Part shown: positions 1 through 10,554 of the stretch, piece by piece | How positions within the stretch are numbered: the stretch's first letter is position 1 | How the letters are laid out: each line of letters opens with the position of its first letter | Assembly: GCF_042453785.1 (NCBI RefSeq) | Contig: NC_091668.1 | Coordinates: 14,032,001 to 14,096,000 of the forward strand | Length of the DNA stretch: 64,000 nucleotides | Direction: 5' to 3' | Source: Malus domestica | Taxonomy: Eukaryota; Streptophyta; Magnoliopsida; Rosales; Rosaceae | Notes under the pieces: generated by a model | Seen by the model: only the letters and a program-made list of their open reading frames with translations | Told to the model about the DNA's origin: nothing | Database searches by the model: none | Translations under genes and position numbers: made by a program

Positions 1-204
1 GGAACCTTGCACATTTTCTTACAATCAAATTCTTCAATTTTCATCAATCACCATGGGAAACGGTATTGGAACTTTGGCTTGATATATTGTCTTCAAGAGT
101 TATATTTATGATATTTTCAGTGAGGCTTTCTACATTAACACTCTCTTCTCATTTATCCTATGACTATTGTTTAAGTAAAGTATTTAATAGTTTTTTAATT
201 AATG

Positions 205-770
205 TAGAAGTGTGAAAAATATAGAAAAAAATATATAAATGCTCATAATGACAAACTTTACAACTTTCATGAATGGCTTAACTTTGAAATGTGCCACTAT
301 AATCATATATATCATAGATCAAAATTTAACAGTCGATTATTGTTTACATTTATACTTCATTTTTCTCACCAAATTTTGTTTTTTCAGATTTTGTTTTTTG
401 AAAACATGATGTATTAGAGGATATAGGAAGATGAACAGTTCGGATCGTTGATATTATGTTCAGAGTTTTACCGTTAGTGAAAATATTGCTTGGTGTTTAT
501 AAAATCTCTACAAACTATATAAGATCGACTCATATTTCAATTAACCGTAAATATCGGGACATGATATTAAAGATCCGAACCGTTTATCTTCCTACATCCC
601 CTAGAAGATCATGTTTTCAAAAAAGAAAATTTTAAAAATGAAATTCAATATAAAGAATAAAGCCTAAACAACAATTGACGATTATACACAAATTTAAGAT
701 TCATGAATTATAGTGTCAGATTTCGAAATTGACCCATTCACGAAAGTTGTAAAGCTTTTCAATACGAGTG

Positions 771-827
<57 letters not shown>

Positions 828-855
828 CAATTCTTACACTTCTACAATAATTTAT
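205..855. mobile_element. Foldback (long inverted repeat) element, MITE-like
   Basis: The two halves are imperfect reverse complements. TTTACAACTTTCATGAATGG near 256 pairs with CCATTCACGAAAGTTGTAAA near 732; AGGAAGATGAACAGTTCGGATC near 427 pairs with the block near 573-594. The loop lies at about 481-537. The outermost parts (near 205 and 845, around ATGTAGAAGTGTG) are less certain. No protein is encoded. I could not define a target duplication, so the superfamily is unknown. Confidence 0.7.
775..827. repeat. (TA)n microsatellite
   Basis: About 26 TA units sit in the right arm of the foldback element, with only a short counterpart in the left arm. They probably expanded after insertion. They create a false tyrosine/isoleucine ORF on the minus strand. 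Confidence 0.95.
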
Positions 856-1455
856 TAATTTTATTACTTTTACACTCAAATAAAAAACACTATTCATGAT
901 GGTTTAGAGGGTTTTAAAAATCTAAACGATAATGTAAGTGTAACCATTGTTTACTCGTGGAGGAATGATGAATCACGAGTGTTTATATATTCTTTCACAT
1001 TTTTCATACTTGTAGGGATGTCTTATTGCCTATACTAATACTATACTAGTTGATTTTAATTTTGGACAACAACATGTTAAGAAAAATTTATCCTATTAAT
1101 GATAATAAGAAACTCTCATAATAAAAATAAATAAATGAATAAAACTTAATTTTTTTTAACTTATATAGAATAATAATACAAAATATATTTAATATAGAAT
1201 ATACCAATATATACAATATGGCTATTGTATTTTATAATAATTTTTTTAGTAATTAAACTTTAAAATTACAATATATTTTTTTTAACGCGTTACCCGTGTG
1301 TATACCCATTAAGAACCCATTAACGGGTCACCTGATAATGACCCGATTAATTATCGTGTTGACCTGAAACCCATTATTTTCGTGTCGTGTAAGAAAATGT
1401 TGAATCTAGCTAGGAGTACAAACCGGATGTTGTTTAGACAAATTCCAAAAAAATT
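856..1455. other. AT-rich intergenic stretch, no gene seen
   Basis: Very AT-rich sequence without a convincing ORF, RNA gene or repeat structure. Confidence 0.6.
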
Positions 1456-1515
1456 TCCGCTGCCGGGAGTCGAACCCGGATTAGACAAATTCCGATTTAA
1501 ATTTGCTACAGCGGA
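1456..1515 (-). pseudogene. tRNA-Glu-like relic 1
   Basis: Read on the minus strand it begins TCCGCTGTAG and ends CCGGGTTCGACTCCCGGCAGCGGA-like: a matched acceptor stem and an intact T arm with a pol III B box (GGTTCGACTCC), as in plant tRNA-Glu. The D arm and anticodon arm are replaced by AT-rich sequence and the whole is only 60 nt, so it cannot be a working tRNA. Confidence 0.6.
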
Positions 1516-1615
1516 TTGTTGTTCTATTATCTTCAATTATTAAATTTATATTATCATGTAAGCAAAATAGTTTTTTTTTCCTCATAAAGAAAAGAAATGA
1601 ATGAAAAATAATTTT

Positions 1616-1677
1616 CTATTGCCAGAGTCGAACCCGTATTAGACAGATTTTCCAATTTTAATTTTCTATAGCAAATT
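1616..1677 (-). pseudogene. tRNA-Glu-like relic 2
   Basis: A second, more decayed copy in the same orientation. It shares the T-arm core (GGTTCGACTC, minus strand) and the AGACA/AATTTG middle with relic 1. Both copies are followed on the plus strand by TTGTTCTATTATCTTCAATT, so the two look like a duplication about 165 bp apart. Confidence 0.5.
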
Positions 1678-1780
1678 GTTGTTCTATTATCTTCAATTGT
1701 TTGTTTATAGTTCCTCACACCATTACACAGGCCCGAACTCAAAATTTATAAACAAATTAACTGTTCAAAGCCAGCAAGAA

Positions 1781-2861
1781 TCCGTTGTAGAAAAATAAAA
1801 CTGGATTATTTGATTAAAGGGTAAATCGCCAAAATGGTCCTTAAGATTTGCCTAACTCATCACTTTGGTCTCTGAGAGTCTAAATCGATAAAAGTGGTCT
1901 CTGAGATTGTCCACCATCCATCATTTTGGTCATTCCGTTAAAAACTCTGTTAAGTGGAGCTCTTGGCTGGAAGTTTGGGCAATTTCAAAGTTTCATAACT
2001 CAATCGTTTCTGAACCAAATTCGACCCATAATATATCAAAATGAAGATAGGAAAGTGTAGAATAAGATTATATCTATTTTGAAGCCCAATGGTTGCCAGA
2101 GATTGCCGGAAAATAGCCTCAAAGTTGACTGGTCCGAAAACTTGAAAACTCGCCGGAAATTGGGTAAACTTTAAACGTTCATAACTTCTTCAATACTCAA
2201 CGAAATCAAGTGATTCAAAAACAAAAATCATACTTCTCAACTAAAAAAAGAGAATGGCATATTTTATGATGGCTAAATCTCTGTGGTTTGATCAGAAAAT
2301 GGCTCGAAAGTAGCTGTCTTGGTCTCGAGTTAGTCACTTTCGAGCCATTTTCCGGCCAAAAAGCCGCGAATTAGCCGTCAAAAAAGGTATCATTATTTTC
2401 ATCTCATCAAGAAGTATGATTTTCATTTTTGAATCACTTGATTTCGTTGAGTATTGAAGAAGTTATGAACGTTTAAAGTTTACCCAGTTTCCGGTGAGTT
2501 TTCAAGTTTTCACTCGAACCAGTCAAATTTGAGGCTATTTTCCGGCCATTGCTGGCAACCATTGGGATTTGAAATAGGTATAATCTTATTCTACCATTTC
2601 CTATCTTCATTTTGATATATTATAAGTCGAATTTGGTTACGAAACGATTGAGTTATGAAGCTTTGAAAATTGCCCAAACTTCCTGCCAAGAGCTCCTGGA
2701 CACTTAACGGAATGACCAAAATGATGGATGATGGACAATCTCAGGGGCCACTTTTATCAATTTGGAATCTCAGGGACCAAAATGATGAGTTATGCAAATC
2801 TCAGGGACCATTTTGGAGATTTACCCTTGATTAAAAGGCGGGTTTGACTCCCGGCAGCGGA
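1781..2861 (+). pseudogene. tRNA-Glu-like relic 3, split by a foldback element
   Basis: The left part 1781-1818 begins TCCGTTGTAG, the usual tRNA-Glu 5' end. The right part 2836-2861 is GGCGGGTTTGACTCCCGGCA plus GCGGA, a T arm and acceptor 3' strand. Removing the element at 1819-2826 and one copy of the 9-bp duplication brings the two parts together into one tRNA-Glu-like unit of about 64 nt. The orientation is opposite to relics 1 and 2. Confidence 0.6.
1819..2826. mobile_element. 1,008-bp foldback element with 9-bp target duplication (Mutator-like)
   Basis: The ends are GGGTAAATCGCCAAAATGGTCC and its near reverse complement. Almost the whole element is one inverted repeat with arms near 480 bp meeting at about 2320. 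Direct copies of TTGATTAAA lie at 1810-1818 and 2827-2835. A 9-bp duplication with long inverted repeats is typical of Mutator-like elements. No transposase is present, so it is non-autonomous. Confidence 0.85.
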
Positions 2862-3054
2862 ATTATTTTTTTCATGAAATAAGACTTCTCTTTAGCTCTA
2901 AAATGTCAATCAAGATGAAACATATATGGTATTTTTTTTTTTTAATACACATTTACATCACTCTGTCGTGAATACATCACCAAAGTATTGACGAAATATA
3001 CCAAAAAAGTATAGCTTAAAAAACCTAATCAAATTGAAAAATTGGACTTCAATC

Positions 3055-6000
3055 TTATGAGGCAGTGTATGAGGTATTTCTAGAGCCAAATTCAGTTGTT
3101 GGAGCAGAAGAAGATACTGATAAGTAAACCGCACTCGCCCTCGGCCCTGGCCTCGTATCCTGCAATTTGAATAGCTTCCCATTAGGATTCATAAGAATTT
3201 GCGCCACCTTCCTCATCTTTGGTCTCAGCATAGAATATGTGTGCAAGCATGCAAGCCCTGCAATCAATGTCCTCTTCACTTGTTCCTCCTCAAATTTTCT
3301 GTCCAACGTTTGGTCCACACAATCAAGCAACGCATTTTTCGAATACGAATTCCAAACGTGTTCTACTATACTGTAATCGTCCATGAACCCTTTTGATCTT
3401 CTCCCACATACTACTTCTAGTACCACCATTCCAAAGCTGCATACATCTGACTTTGGAGTAGCTTTTGCAGAAAACCCTAGTCTTCCGGGGCAATGTACGT
3501 GGGAGTTCCTGCCAAATGGATTGTAATTGATGAGTCTTGGTGCATTAGTCTAGCTAGCCTGAAATCGCCTAGATGAGCATTGTAACCGGAGTCCAACATC
3601 ACATTATTTGGTTTAATGTCTCTGTGCACCACAGGGTTGTCACACTCTTAGAGTAATGCTGATGCCAATCCTGTTAAGATCTTGTACCTTGTTCTCCAAT
3701 CAAGGTATGGTTTTCCAATGTATTGACCAAGGCTTCTATTAGGCATGTATTCGTAGACCAGAAAATGATGGCCGTATTCGTGACACCAACCTTGTAGTTG
3801 CACTATGTTCTTGTGCCTTAGGCACCCAATGGTACATATTTCTGCTAAGTGCTCCCTTTCACCTGTTGTGGATTTTTGACAAAAAAAATTGTCTCAGTAA
3901 ACAGAAATCGAAAGAAATTATTAGGAAAATAATTGCAGTACCCAAACAAAAAAGTGTTACATTGGTTATATTTGTGTACCATATTGGTGTAACTTTTTGT
4001 GAATTATAAAACAATGCAAATAGAACAAACCTTTTTTGGAGGCTGCTGAAATCTTCTTGACAGCAACAATTTTATGAGGATGTGATGAGAGGATGCCTTT
4101 GTAAACAACTCCAAATGCACTTGCACCCAGCAGATTTTCATTACTGAAGTTCTGAGTGGCAACTAAAATATGTTTGTAAGTGAACATTTCCGGAGCATTT
4201 GCAGTTGTTCTTGACTGGCTTTCTATATCCTCTCCATCCCTATGATTTCTCTTTACAACTTTCGAAATCAAGGGGTAAGTGCAGGCTATCAAAATTGCTA
4301 CACCCAAGAAAATAGGAAGATTAACGGCTCATATGTTCTTTATATTTTTGTGATGACCTTTCTCAGCAGGCCCTAAGGGTATTCCTGGCAATTCAACTGA
4401 TGTGAAAACCCAATCAAGGACTTGATGGGTCTCTGGGAGGGCCCTAGTGGAGGCGGTGAAGCCAACATAAATTGTGAGCTTGGGACAATTTTAGACATGT
4501 CAATTGACTGGTTGAGGATGCTTATCAGTGCTGCTGGGTTATCAGTGTACCCAGCAGAAATTTGGAGGATCTGACTCCAACCATCATAGGCAATTGTGAA
4601 TCTGATGTCTCTTCCACTCTTGGGATGAATTCCTGAGGTGTTGAGACTCTTTGCCACAACTGGGTTCGTTATGCTTGTTGTGTCAATCACTTTGTGATTC
4701 CCATCTGGATCATCAAACTCATTGTTCATGAAAGTATCTATAGCTCAATTGCCATTTGTTTAACCACCCCACCTAATTTTTAGACAACATCAAATAAATT
4801 TGAAAAATTAATATACCAAAGTTGCCAAATTCAGCAATTCTAGCAATATATTATGAAACGTTAAATGTGGTTAGTAGTGGTATGATGGTGGGTAGAGTGA
4901 TGGACATGAATATGATAAGTTTAGGTTCGAAACCTTCCGATAAGACAAAAGAAGAAAATCAATCATGAAATGTTTAGTAGTAAGCCACATTATGTGACTT
5001 GCAATGAGTTTCATTAACAATTGACAAACTAATGTAACTAATAAATGTGGTCATTCTAGCATTAGTTTAAAAAGAAATTATGTGTGCCTTGCCAATCAAG
5101 AAATAGAACTTTAACAGGAAATATTAACTAACCTTGAGTTGATCTATCAAGGAGTCCAAGCAATGAGCCATAGCTATCAGGAGGAGAAGGACTAGTGTTT
5201 TGTGCAAAAATAAAAGCCATTCCGTCTCCAGCTCCAGTTGTATTTGGAAAGGTAGAAATCCTAACAATGAAGGTGGTGGAGATAAACACCGGCCATGCGA
5301 GCATCGGGAGGCAATACAAAACCCTTCCAATTAGGGGTGGGTTGGAAAAACAGAAAACCGAAAAAAAACTAGACCGAAAACCAAACCGAGGCCGAAGAAA
5401 TCGAACCAAAAAAAAAAAAACGAACCAAATCTGGTTGGTTTGATTTCGGTTTCTGGGGTTCAAAAACCAAACCGAACCGTGTAATTATTTTATTAATTAA
5501 TAATCCTATCCGAGAATGTCGTCGTTTATTGTGTAACCCTGCGTATTCCTGATTCCTCTTTCCCATTTTCTTAGTTCGACTTCGCGCAGCCCCCTGACCC
5601 TCCTCCTCTCTCTCTCGATCTTCAATCCCTGATCCTCCTATCTTTCTGTCTTCAATCACTTATTCAAAGACTCAAACTCTCTGCCTCTCATTCCCAGTGA
5701 CGACCCGTGACGGCGTGACCCTTGACGGTGCGACCCTTCTCAGTTCTCACTCTCAATCTCTCACACCTCGCCGTGAGTCTACCATTTCGCCGTCAACTTC
5801 TTCTTGCCATTTTGAGTCTCAACAGAAAACGGTTAGTCTCACACTCTCATTTCTTGTAATTTAGATTAATGCATGTAGAATTGGAGAATACCCATGTTTT
5901 AGAAATTGTAATATTTGATCGATTATTCTTTGTCTTGATTGAAGACTTTGATGGTTTTCTGGGATTTTGAGAACCTGTTTGTGGGTATTGCTTTGAATTT

Positions 6001-7655
6001 TAGATGTATATATACACAATAAAACTATTGGTGGTTACTATTATCTGATTTCCTGCTCTGCACTCTTGTTTTAAGTTCATCCAAATCATTCATTGAAATT
6101 TATACTCACGGGAGAGGTTTACAGTTTACACTATGTATTTTGGAATCCTATGGGAATCTGTAACTGGTCTTTTATTATGCAATTAGGTGGACCAATATGC
6201 AGAACCATAATTATAGTAAAAACATATTCATTCGACCACAATATTACCCACCAACAACAAAATTAACAAGCTTATCTTGCTTAATTGTTAAAGAAATAAT
6301 AGTAATAATGCGTCTTTCAACTATTTTTGAGAAAATGGAAGACAATTTTATCTTATTTTTAGCATATTTGATCTTCCAAGAGAGAATTAAGATATAAAAT
6401 GAATGACGGTTTGTTTGAGGGTATTTAATGTGAAGTAATCACAGCGATATGAAATGTAGAGAGGTATGAACAGATGAGGGCATTGAACTGTGCTAGTTGT
6501 GCCTACCCAATTTTGGGTTTGACCTTCGACAAAGGATTTTCTTTTATGTTCTTTCCTTGTTGGTTATACATGTTGATTTTGATTTGATGTTAAAGTTACT
6601 TTAATATAAGAACTGGTGAAGTATTCTAGTTATGGAAAGTTCGATTAGCATGGGGTTAACTACAAACTGCAAAGCAAATGGTGAGGTATTATATGAGTTG
6701 TCTGTCTGGTAGATATGTTAAACCAGGGTGTTGTCATTTCTTCGAGTCAGATTTTGTGCAGGGGTTTTAGTGTTAAGTGGATTTTACATATTATTTGATA
6801 TATGTTTGATTTCATTTGGTTTATCACGATATACACCTCGTAGGTTTGTTCTGTCTTATTCTTGTGGCATTTTTATATAAATTTTATACCAATAACCGAA
6901 TCTGCACCAGTAACTGAATCTGCACCAATTTACTTTTGTACAAGTTTGTAGTACTAACTACTATCCTCTTATTATTTTGTGTGAATTAGATGAAGTCAAA
7001 GGTCTCAAGGTCCTCAAGCTCAAGTTCAAGCTCAATGTCATCAAAATCAAATAACCCTCAGGATCAAACGAACTCATCTTCGAGTAGAAATTTGGAATGC
7101 TTATTTTATCGATTATGTTGAAATGGGATTTTCATTTTATTTATACTCCTCTGGAAGTTGTATTACAAAATGGCTGTAAGTTGTTTTCTTAGATTTTTTT
7201 TTTTGTTGCTACTGGAAAAAAAAAACTGAATCGAGCAAAAACAGTACCGAGAAAAACCGAACCGCATACAAACCGAACTAAACACAAATCGATAGAAAAC
7301 CGAACCGAACAGTAATTTTGGTTCAGTTTCCGGTTTTGGCAAAAAACCAAACCGAATCGAACCGAAACCATGCATACTTCTAACCTTATACAATGGTGAA
7401 GAAGAAGATGATGAACTACTTAAATTGTCTTGTTGTGGGTTGTGGCTCTGGTGTGAGGCTCAAATACCCATTACTTGCTGTCACTGAGCCCATGCATAAT
7501 AGGTCACCATTGCTACAGCTTTGAGGAGTGAAGGTGGAGAACGAGAAAGTGGTACGTGTTTGATCGTTCATGGAGTGCACAGAGGCTTGGCTGCTGATGA
7601 GAAAGGTAGAGAAGAAGAGAAGAAAAAACATGAACTGTAAATTGGAGGGAGCCAT
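3055..7655 (-). pseudogene. L-type lectin receptor kinase (LecRLK) pseudogene
   Basis: Members are plasma-membrane receptor kinases with an outer legume-lectin domain. Reading from 7655: a signal peptide and first lectin strand (FSFSTFTPQSCSNGDLLCMG, 7416-7655), more lectin (GDGMAFIFAQ near 5230; FDDPDGNH and DIRFTIAYDGW at 4373-4729), a membrane segment (near 4290), then a kinase with GASAFGVVYKG, VHRDIKPNN (near 3630), DFR in place of DFG, and SDVCSFGMVVLEV (near 3430). An intron-like gap with GT and AG ends separates the kinase start from its body (about 3865-4029), and another lies in the lectin part (about 4790-5128). Damage: a frameshift after TTRQFK, a hAT insertion, a frameshift near 4740, a shift near 4375 and in-frame TGA near 4325, TAA near 3650, and a shift near 3490. 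Not functional. Confidence 0.9.
5333..7377 (+). mobile_element. Non-autonomous hAT-like element inside the lectin exon
   Basis: Both ends are rich in GGTTCGGTTT-type repeats in opposite orientation; the left end reads AGGGGTGGG. The flanks TTCCAATT and TTCTAACC look like a decayed 8-bp target duplication, and lectin codons resume on either side (LYKV then GRVLY). Inside, a short ORF at 6990-7121 starts MKSKVSRSSSSSSSSMSSKS and stops after 43 codons. Serine-rich starts of this kind precede the BED finger in plant hAT transposases, so this is probably a deletion derivative that kept the 5' exons. Nothing of the catalytic core remains. Confidence 0.65.
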
Positions 7656-7904
7656 AGAGGCTTTGACTTAAAATTGTGTGGATACTCGTATCATATGTGC
7701 ATAATTATATAGGAAAATAAAGTTAATTGCTATTTTATTTTGGAGTCATATACTGCTACTGAATTTTATGTTGTTTTTAGTTAATGTTTTCTTTCTAGTT
7801 TTGTGATAGGGAAACTTTGAATGGAGTTTTGGGTAATATTAAAATATTCCATTGTTTGTATATGGTTTACTAAATTCTATTTGTACATGGTTTTTTTCAT
7901 GATT

Positions 7905-8125
7905 TGGATTCCATCCGGATCCTCTTTGTGAGGATCCCTTACATTCTATCCACTCATCGTACATCGGGCAATCATAAATTATTTTGAATTTTTTTTATTT
8001 AAAATTAACACAAATAGTACCTAATGAAAACTGATTGCACGATGTAAGATGAACGGATAGGATGTGAGGATCCTAGGATCCCTAAGATCCTCACAAAGAG
8101 AATTGGAAGAGGATGCTCTTCCGTT
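7905..8125. mobile_element. Short foldback MITE
   Basis: The left arm CTCTTTGTGAGGATCC...TACATTCTATCCACTCAT pairs with the right arm ATGAACGGATAGGATGTGAGGATCC...GATCCTCACAAAGAG. The right arm carries an extra GATCCTAGGATCC insert. There is no coding capacity and no clear target duplication. The rest of 7656-8690 shows nothing recognisable. Confidence 0.7.
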
Positions 8126-8695
8126 TTTTCAACTCAATTTATATATATATTTTTTATGTTAAAAGGATGTTACTAGCCTTTTTATTATTCCGACCTTCTT
8201 GTTTTACCTCTCAACTTTTATGTTCATTTTAAAATGTCGCTTCATTTCATAATTATCTAATTGCTAACTCATTATTTAAAAATCAATTATTCAAAAATTA
8301 ACTAAAACAAAAATATTTAGTTGAACTCTTTGATTAACATTTTCAAAATTTCGATGTTAAGTCAAAAACATCATTCATATATTTATTGGATAACAATTAA
8401 ATGACTAAATGATTTTGAATCTAGGTAGTGTTTTTGTAAAGATAATCGTTAAAAAGTGTCTAAAAAAATTAACAGTTTGAATTATCATTTAATATTACAA
8501 AACAAGGATAATGAGTTGTAAATTAAAACGAGAAGGTTGCTAATAGTTCCATCTTTCAAATCCTCTTTGTATATGGTTTTGGTGGGTGCACATAGAGGAG
8601 ACAAATTAATACATTGAGTTAATAGGTATTTGTTAAAACCCGTTTAACTTAACATCATCATAATAGAGAGTTAAGTTGATAATAGTGACGAAGGT

Positions 8696-8847
8696 GTAAG
8701 ATGAAATCAAACCAAATAGTTCTTAATAGATGTCTATTAACAACTCAATATATTAATTTGTCACCTCTAATGTAAGATGAAATCAAACCAAATAGTTCTT
8801 AATAGATGTCTATTAACAACTCAATAGATTAATTTGTCACCTCTAAT
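8696..8847. repeat. 76-bp direct tandem duplication
   Basis: GTAAGATGAAATCAAACC...CACCTCTAAT occurs twice end to end with one or two differences (TATATT against TAGATT), so the duplication is recent. No coding sense is seen. Confidence 0.9.
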
Positions 8848-10003
8848 TGCCAATACAACAAGATTTAACTGTTACATTAAGTAAAATTTTGACCAATGAA
8901 CAAACTTTTGAAAAGTAAATTTTTGACTAATGAACAAATTTTTGTCTTTCTAACTAGCAGAAAAAGACAGAAATTTGTTCAAAAGTAGCTCCAAAAACTT
9001 TATCACCAAAGAAAAGCGGTAAGCGGTAAGACCCCGCTGGTAATACAAAACAAGCCAAAGAATAAAAAGGTCTTATTCTATCTTTCATTTTACTTTCTTG
9101 AGTATTACAACATTTATTATTTATTTGTATTATTTTTTAATAAAAGTTGGGAACCACTAAAACATATGATTTTCATCTCTATTAAAAAAATAATAAAATG
9201 ATTATACTAAGAATATAGCATTTTTGTTTTCTTTTTTCCTTTTGGTTCTCTGATGGTGGTCGTACTGTGCCCACCTGGTTTACATGCAAAAAAGCTGAAA
9301 CATGATAATCACGACTGTTAAAATACTTAGTTAACATGCAAAAATGTGTGAAAAAAGATGATCCAACTTAGCACATATAATTCATCACACTTGGTATATA
9401 CATACGACCATGACTTTGTATGTTCTTGCAATGTTGCGAGAGATGCCGGGGCCACGGGGGAGAGGGAGAAAAAAGTGATTAAAATTAACACATAGATGAA
9501 GAGTACTTTAAGTGGTATTACTATATCACATAGTTTGTTTAACTGCTCAAAAGAAGGGCATTCAAATAATGATGTTAAAATTTTGCTTGTGAATTGATAG
9601 ATAGAAGGAATTTGATATATCCTGTAGATTGAAGCCCAAAAGCTTATTTGTTGTTCGGTTTCAAAAGATAATATTTCTTTGAACCATTAATCATATCACA
9701 CTTCTATAGTATGATAACGCAGTATAACTGTCCGTCAAAGGTTTTTCATACGTATTAATGATTATCGTTAGATATAGTTGCTATTCGAGAAAGGGAAATA
9801 TGCCATTTTATTTTTTATGCGTTGTTTTTGTACGCTGTGTCATATAGAAATTTGAGCGCTAAAATGCACACTATTAAATGAGAAATTCCTAATATCGTAT
9901 GTCTTCGCTAGCATTACGTTATATAGAAAAAAAATATATATATATATATAGAGAAAGTAAATTCTAGCATTCCAATGAATGATATTAATTCTAATCCATA
10001 ATT
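8848..10003. other. Intergenic AT-rich stretch, no gene seen
   Basis: No supported ORF or RNA gene. A short (TA)n run lies near 9931-9949. Confidence 0.55.
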
Positions 10004-10171
10004 TTTTTTTAAACAAACGATATTATCTACGCTAATTAAGGGGAGGGGGTGGGTTTAGCCTTATAAAGGGCTAGCAATAATATGGTTCAAATTGCATTTG
10101 GCGAGAATCGAACCTAAGGCCTCTCACTTACAAGTGAAGAAGAATACTACTCGACCGTAGTACTAAGTGTC
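10004..10171 (-). mobile_element. tRNA-derived SINE with 17-bp target duplication
   Basis: On the minus strand the element opens with a tRNA-like head: CTACGGTCGAGTAGT (A-box region), CTTCACTTGTAAGTGAGAGG (anticodon arm) and TTAGGTTCGATTCTCGCC (B box and T arm). A tRNA-unrelated body follows, then an A-rich tail. Perfect copies of AATTCTAATCCATAATT flank it at 9987-10003 and 10172-10188. Head, tail and long target duplication together define a SINE mobilised by a LINE. Confidence 0.85.
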
Positions 10172-10554
10172 AATTCTAATCCATAATTAAGCAAATAAAA
10201 AAAAAATGTCACACTAACAAATAAGAGACTATGAACATTAAAGTTAGAAGTTTAAGTCTTTGGTTTGTAATTTTTTGTTTTCTTCTTTCTTGACATCATT
10301 AGCATACAAGTTAATTAGATGTTTGTGAGGGTTCAAAATATACTACAATTCAGAATATGGTAGAACATGGGGAAGTAAAATCAGGAATTGCATAGACTAA
10401 ATCTGAAAAACTTAATCCATAAACGAAGCATTTTATTTTCATCCTTATATGACTTAAGTACAATGTCACAGCTCTCATGGCAAAAAGATGCAAGAAAAAC
10501 CAGTAAACTTAAACATCAGAAACTGTGGCGCTGTGTCCTTTGGGGTGATCACCT

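Noticed and set aside
694..897. Minus-strand ORF rich in isoleucine and tyrosine
   Set aside because: It is made by the (TA)n microsatellite inside a foldback element.
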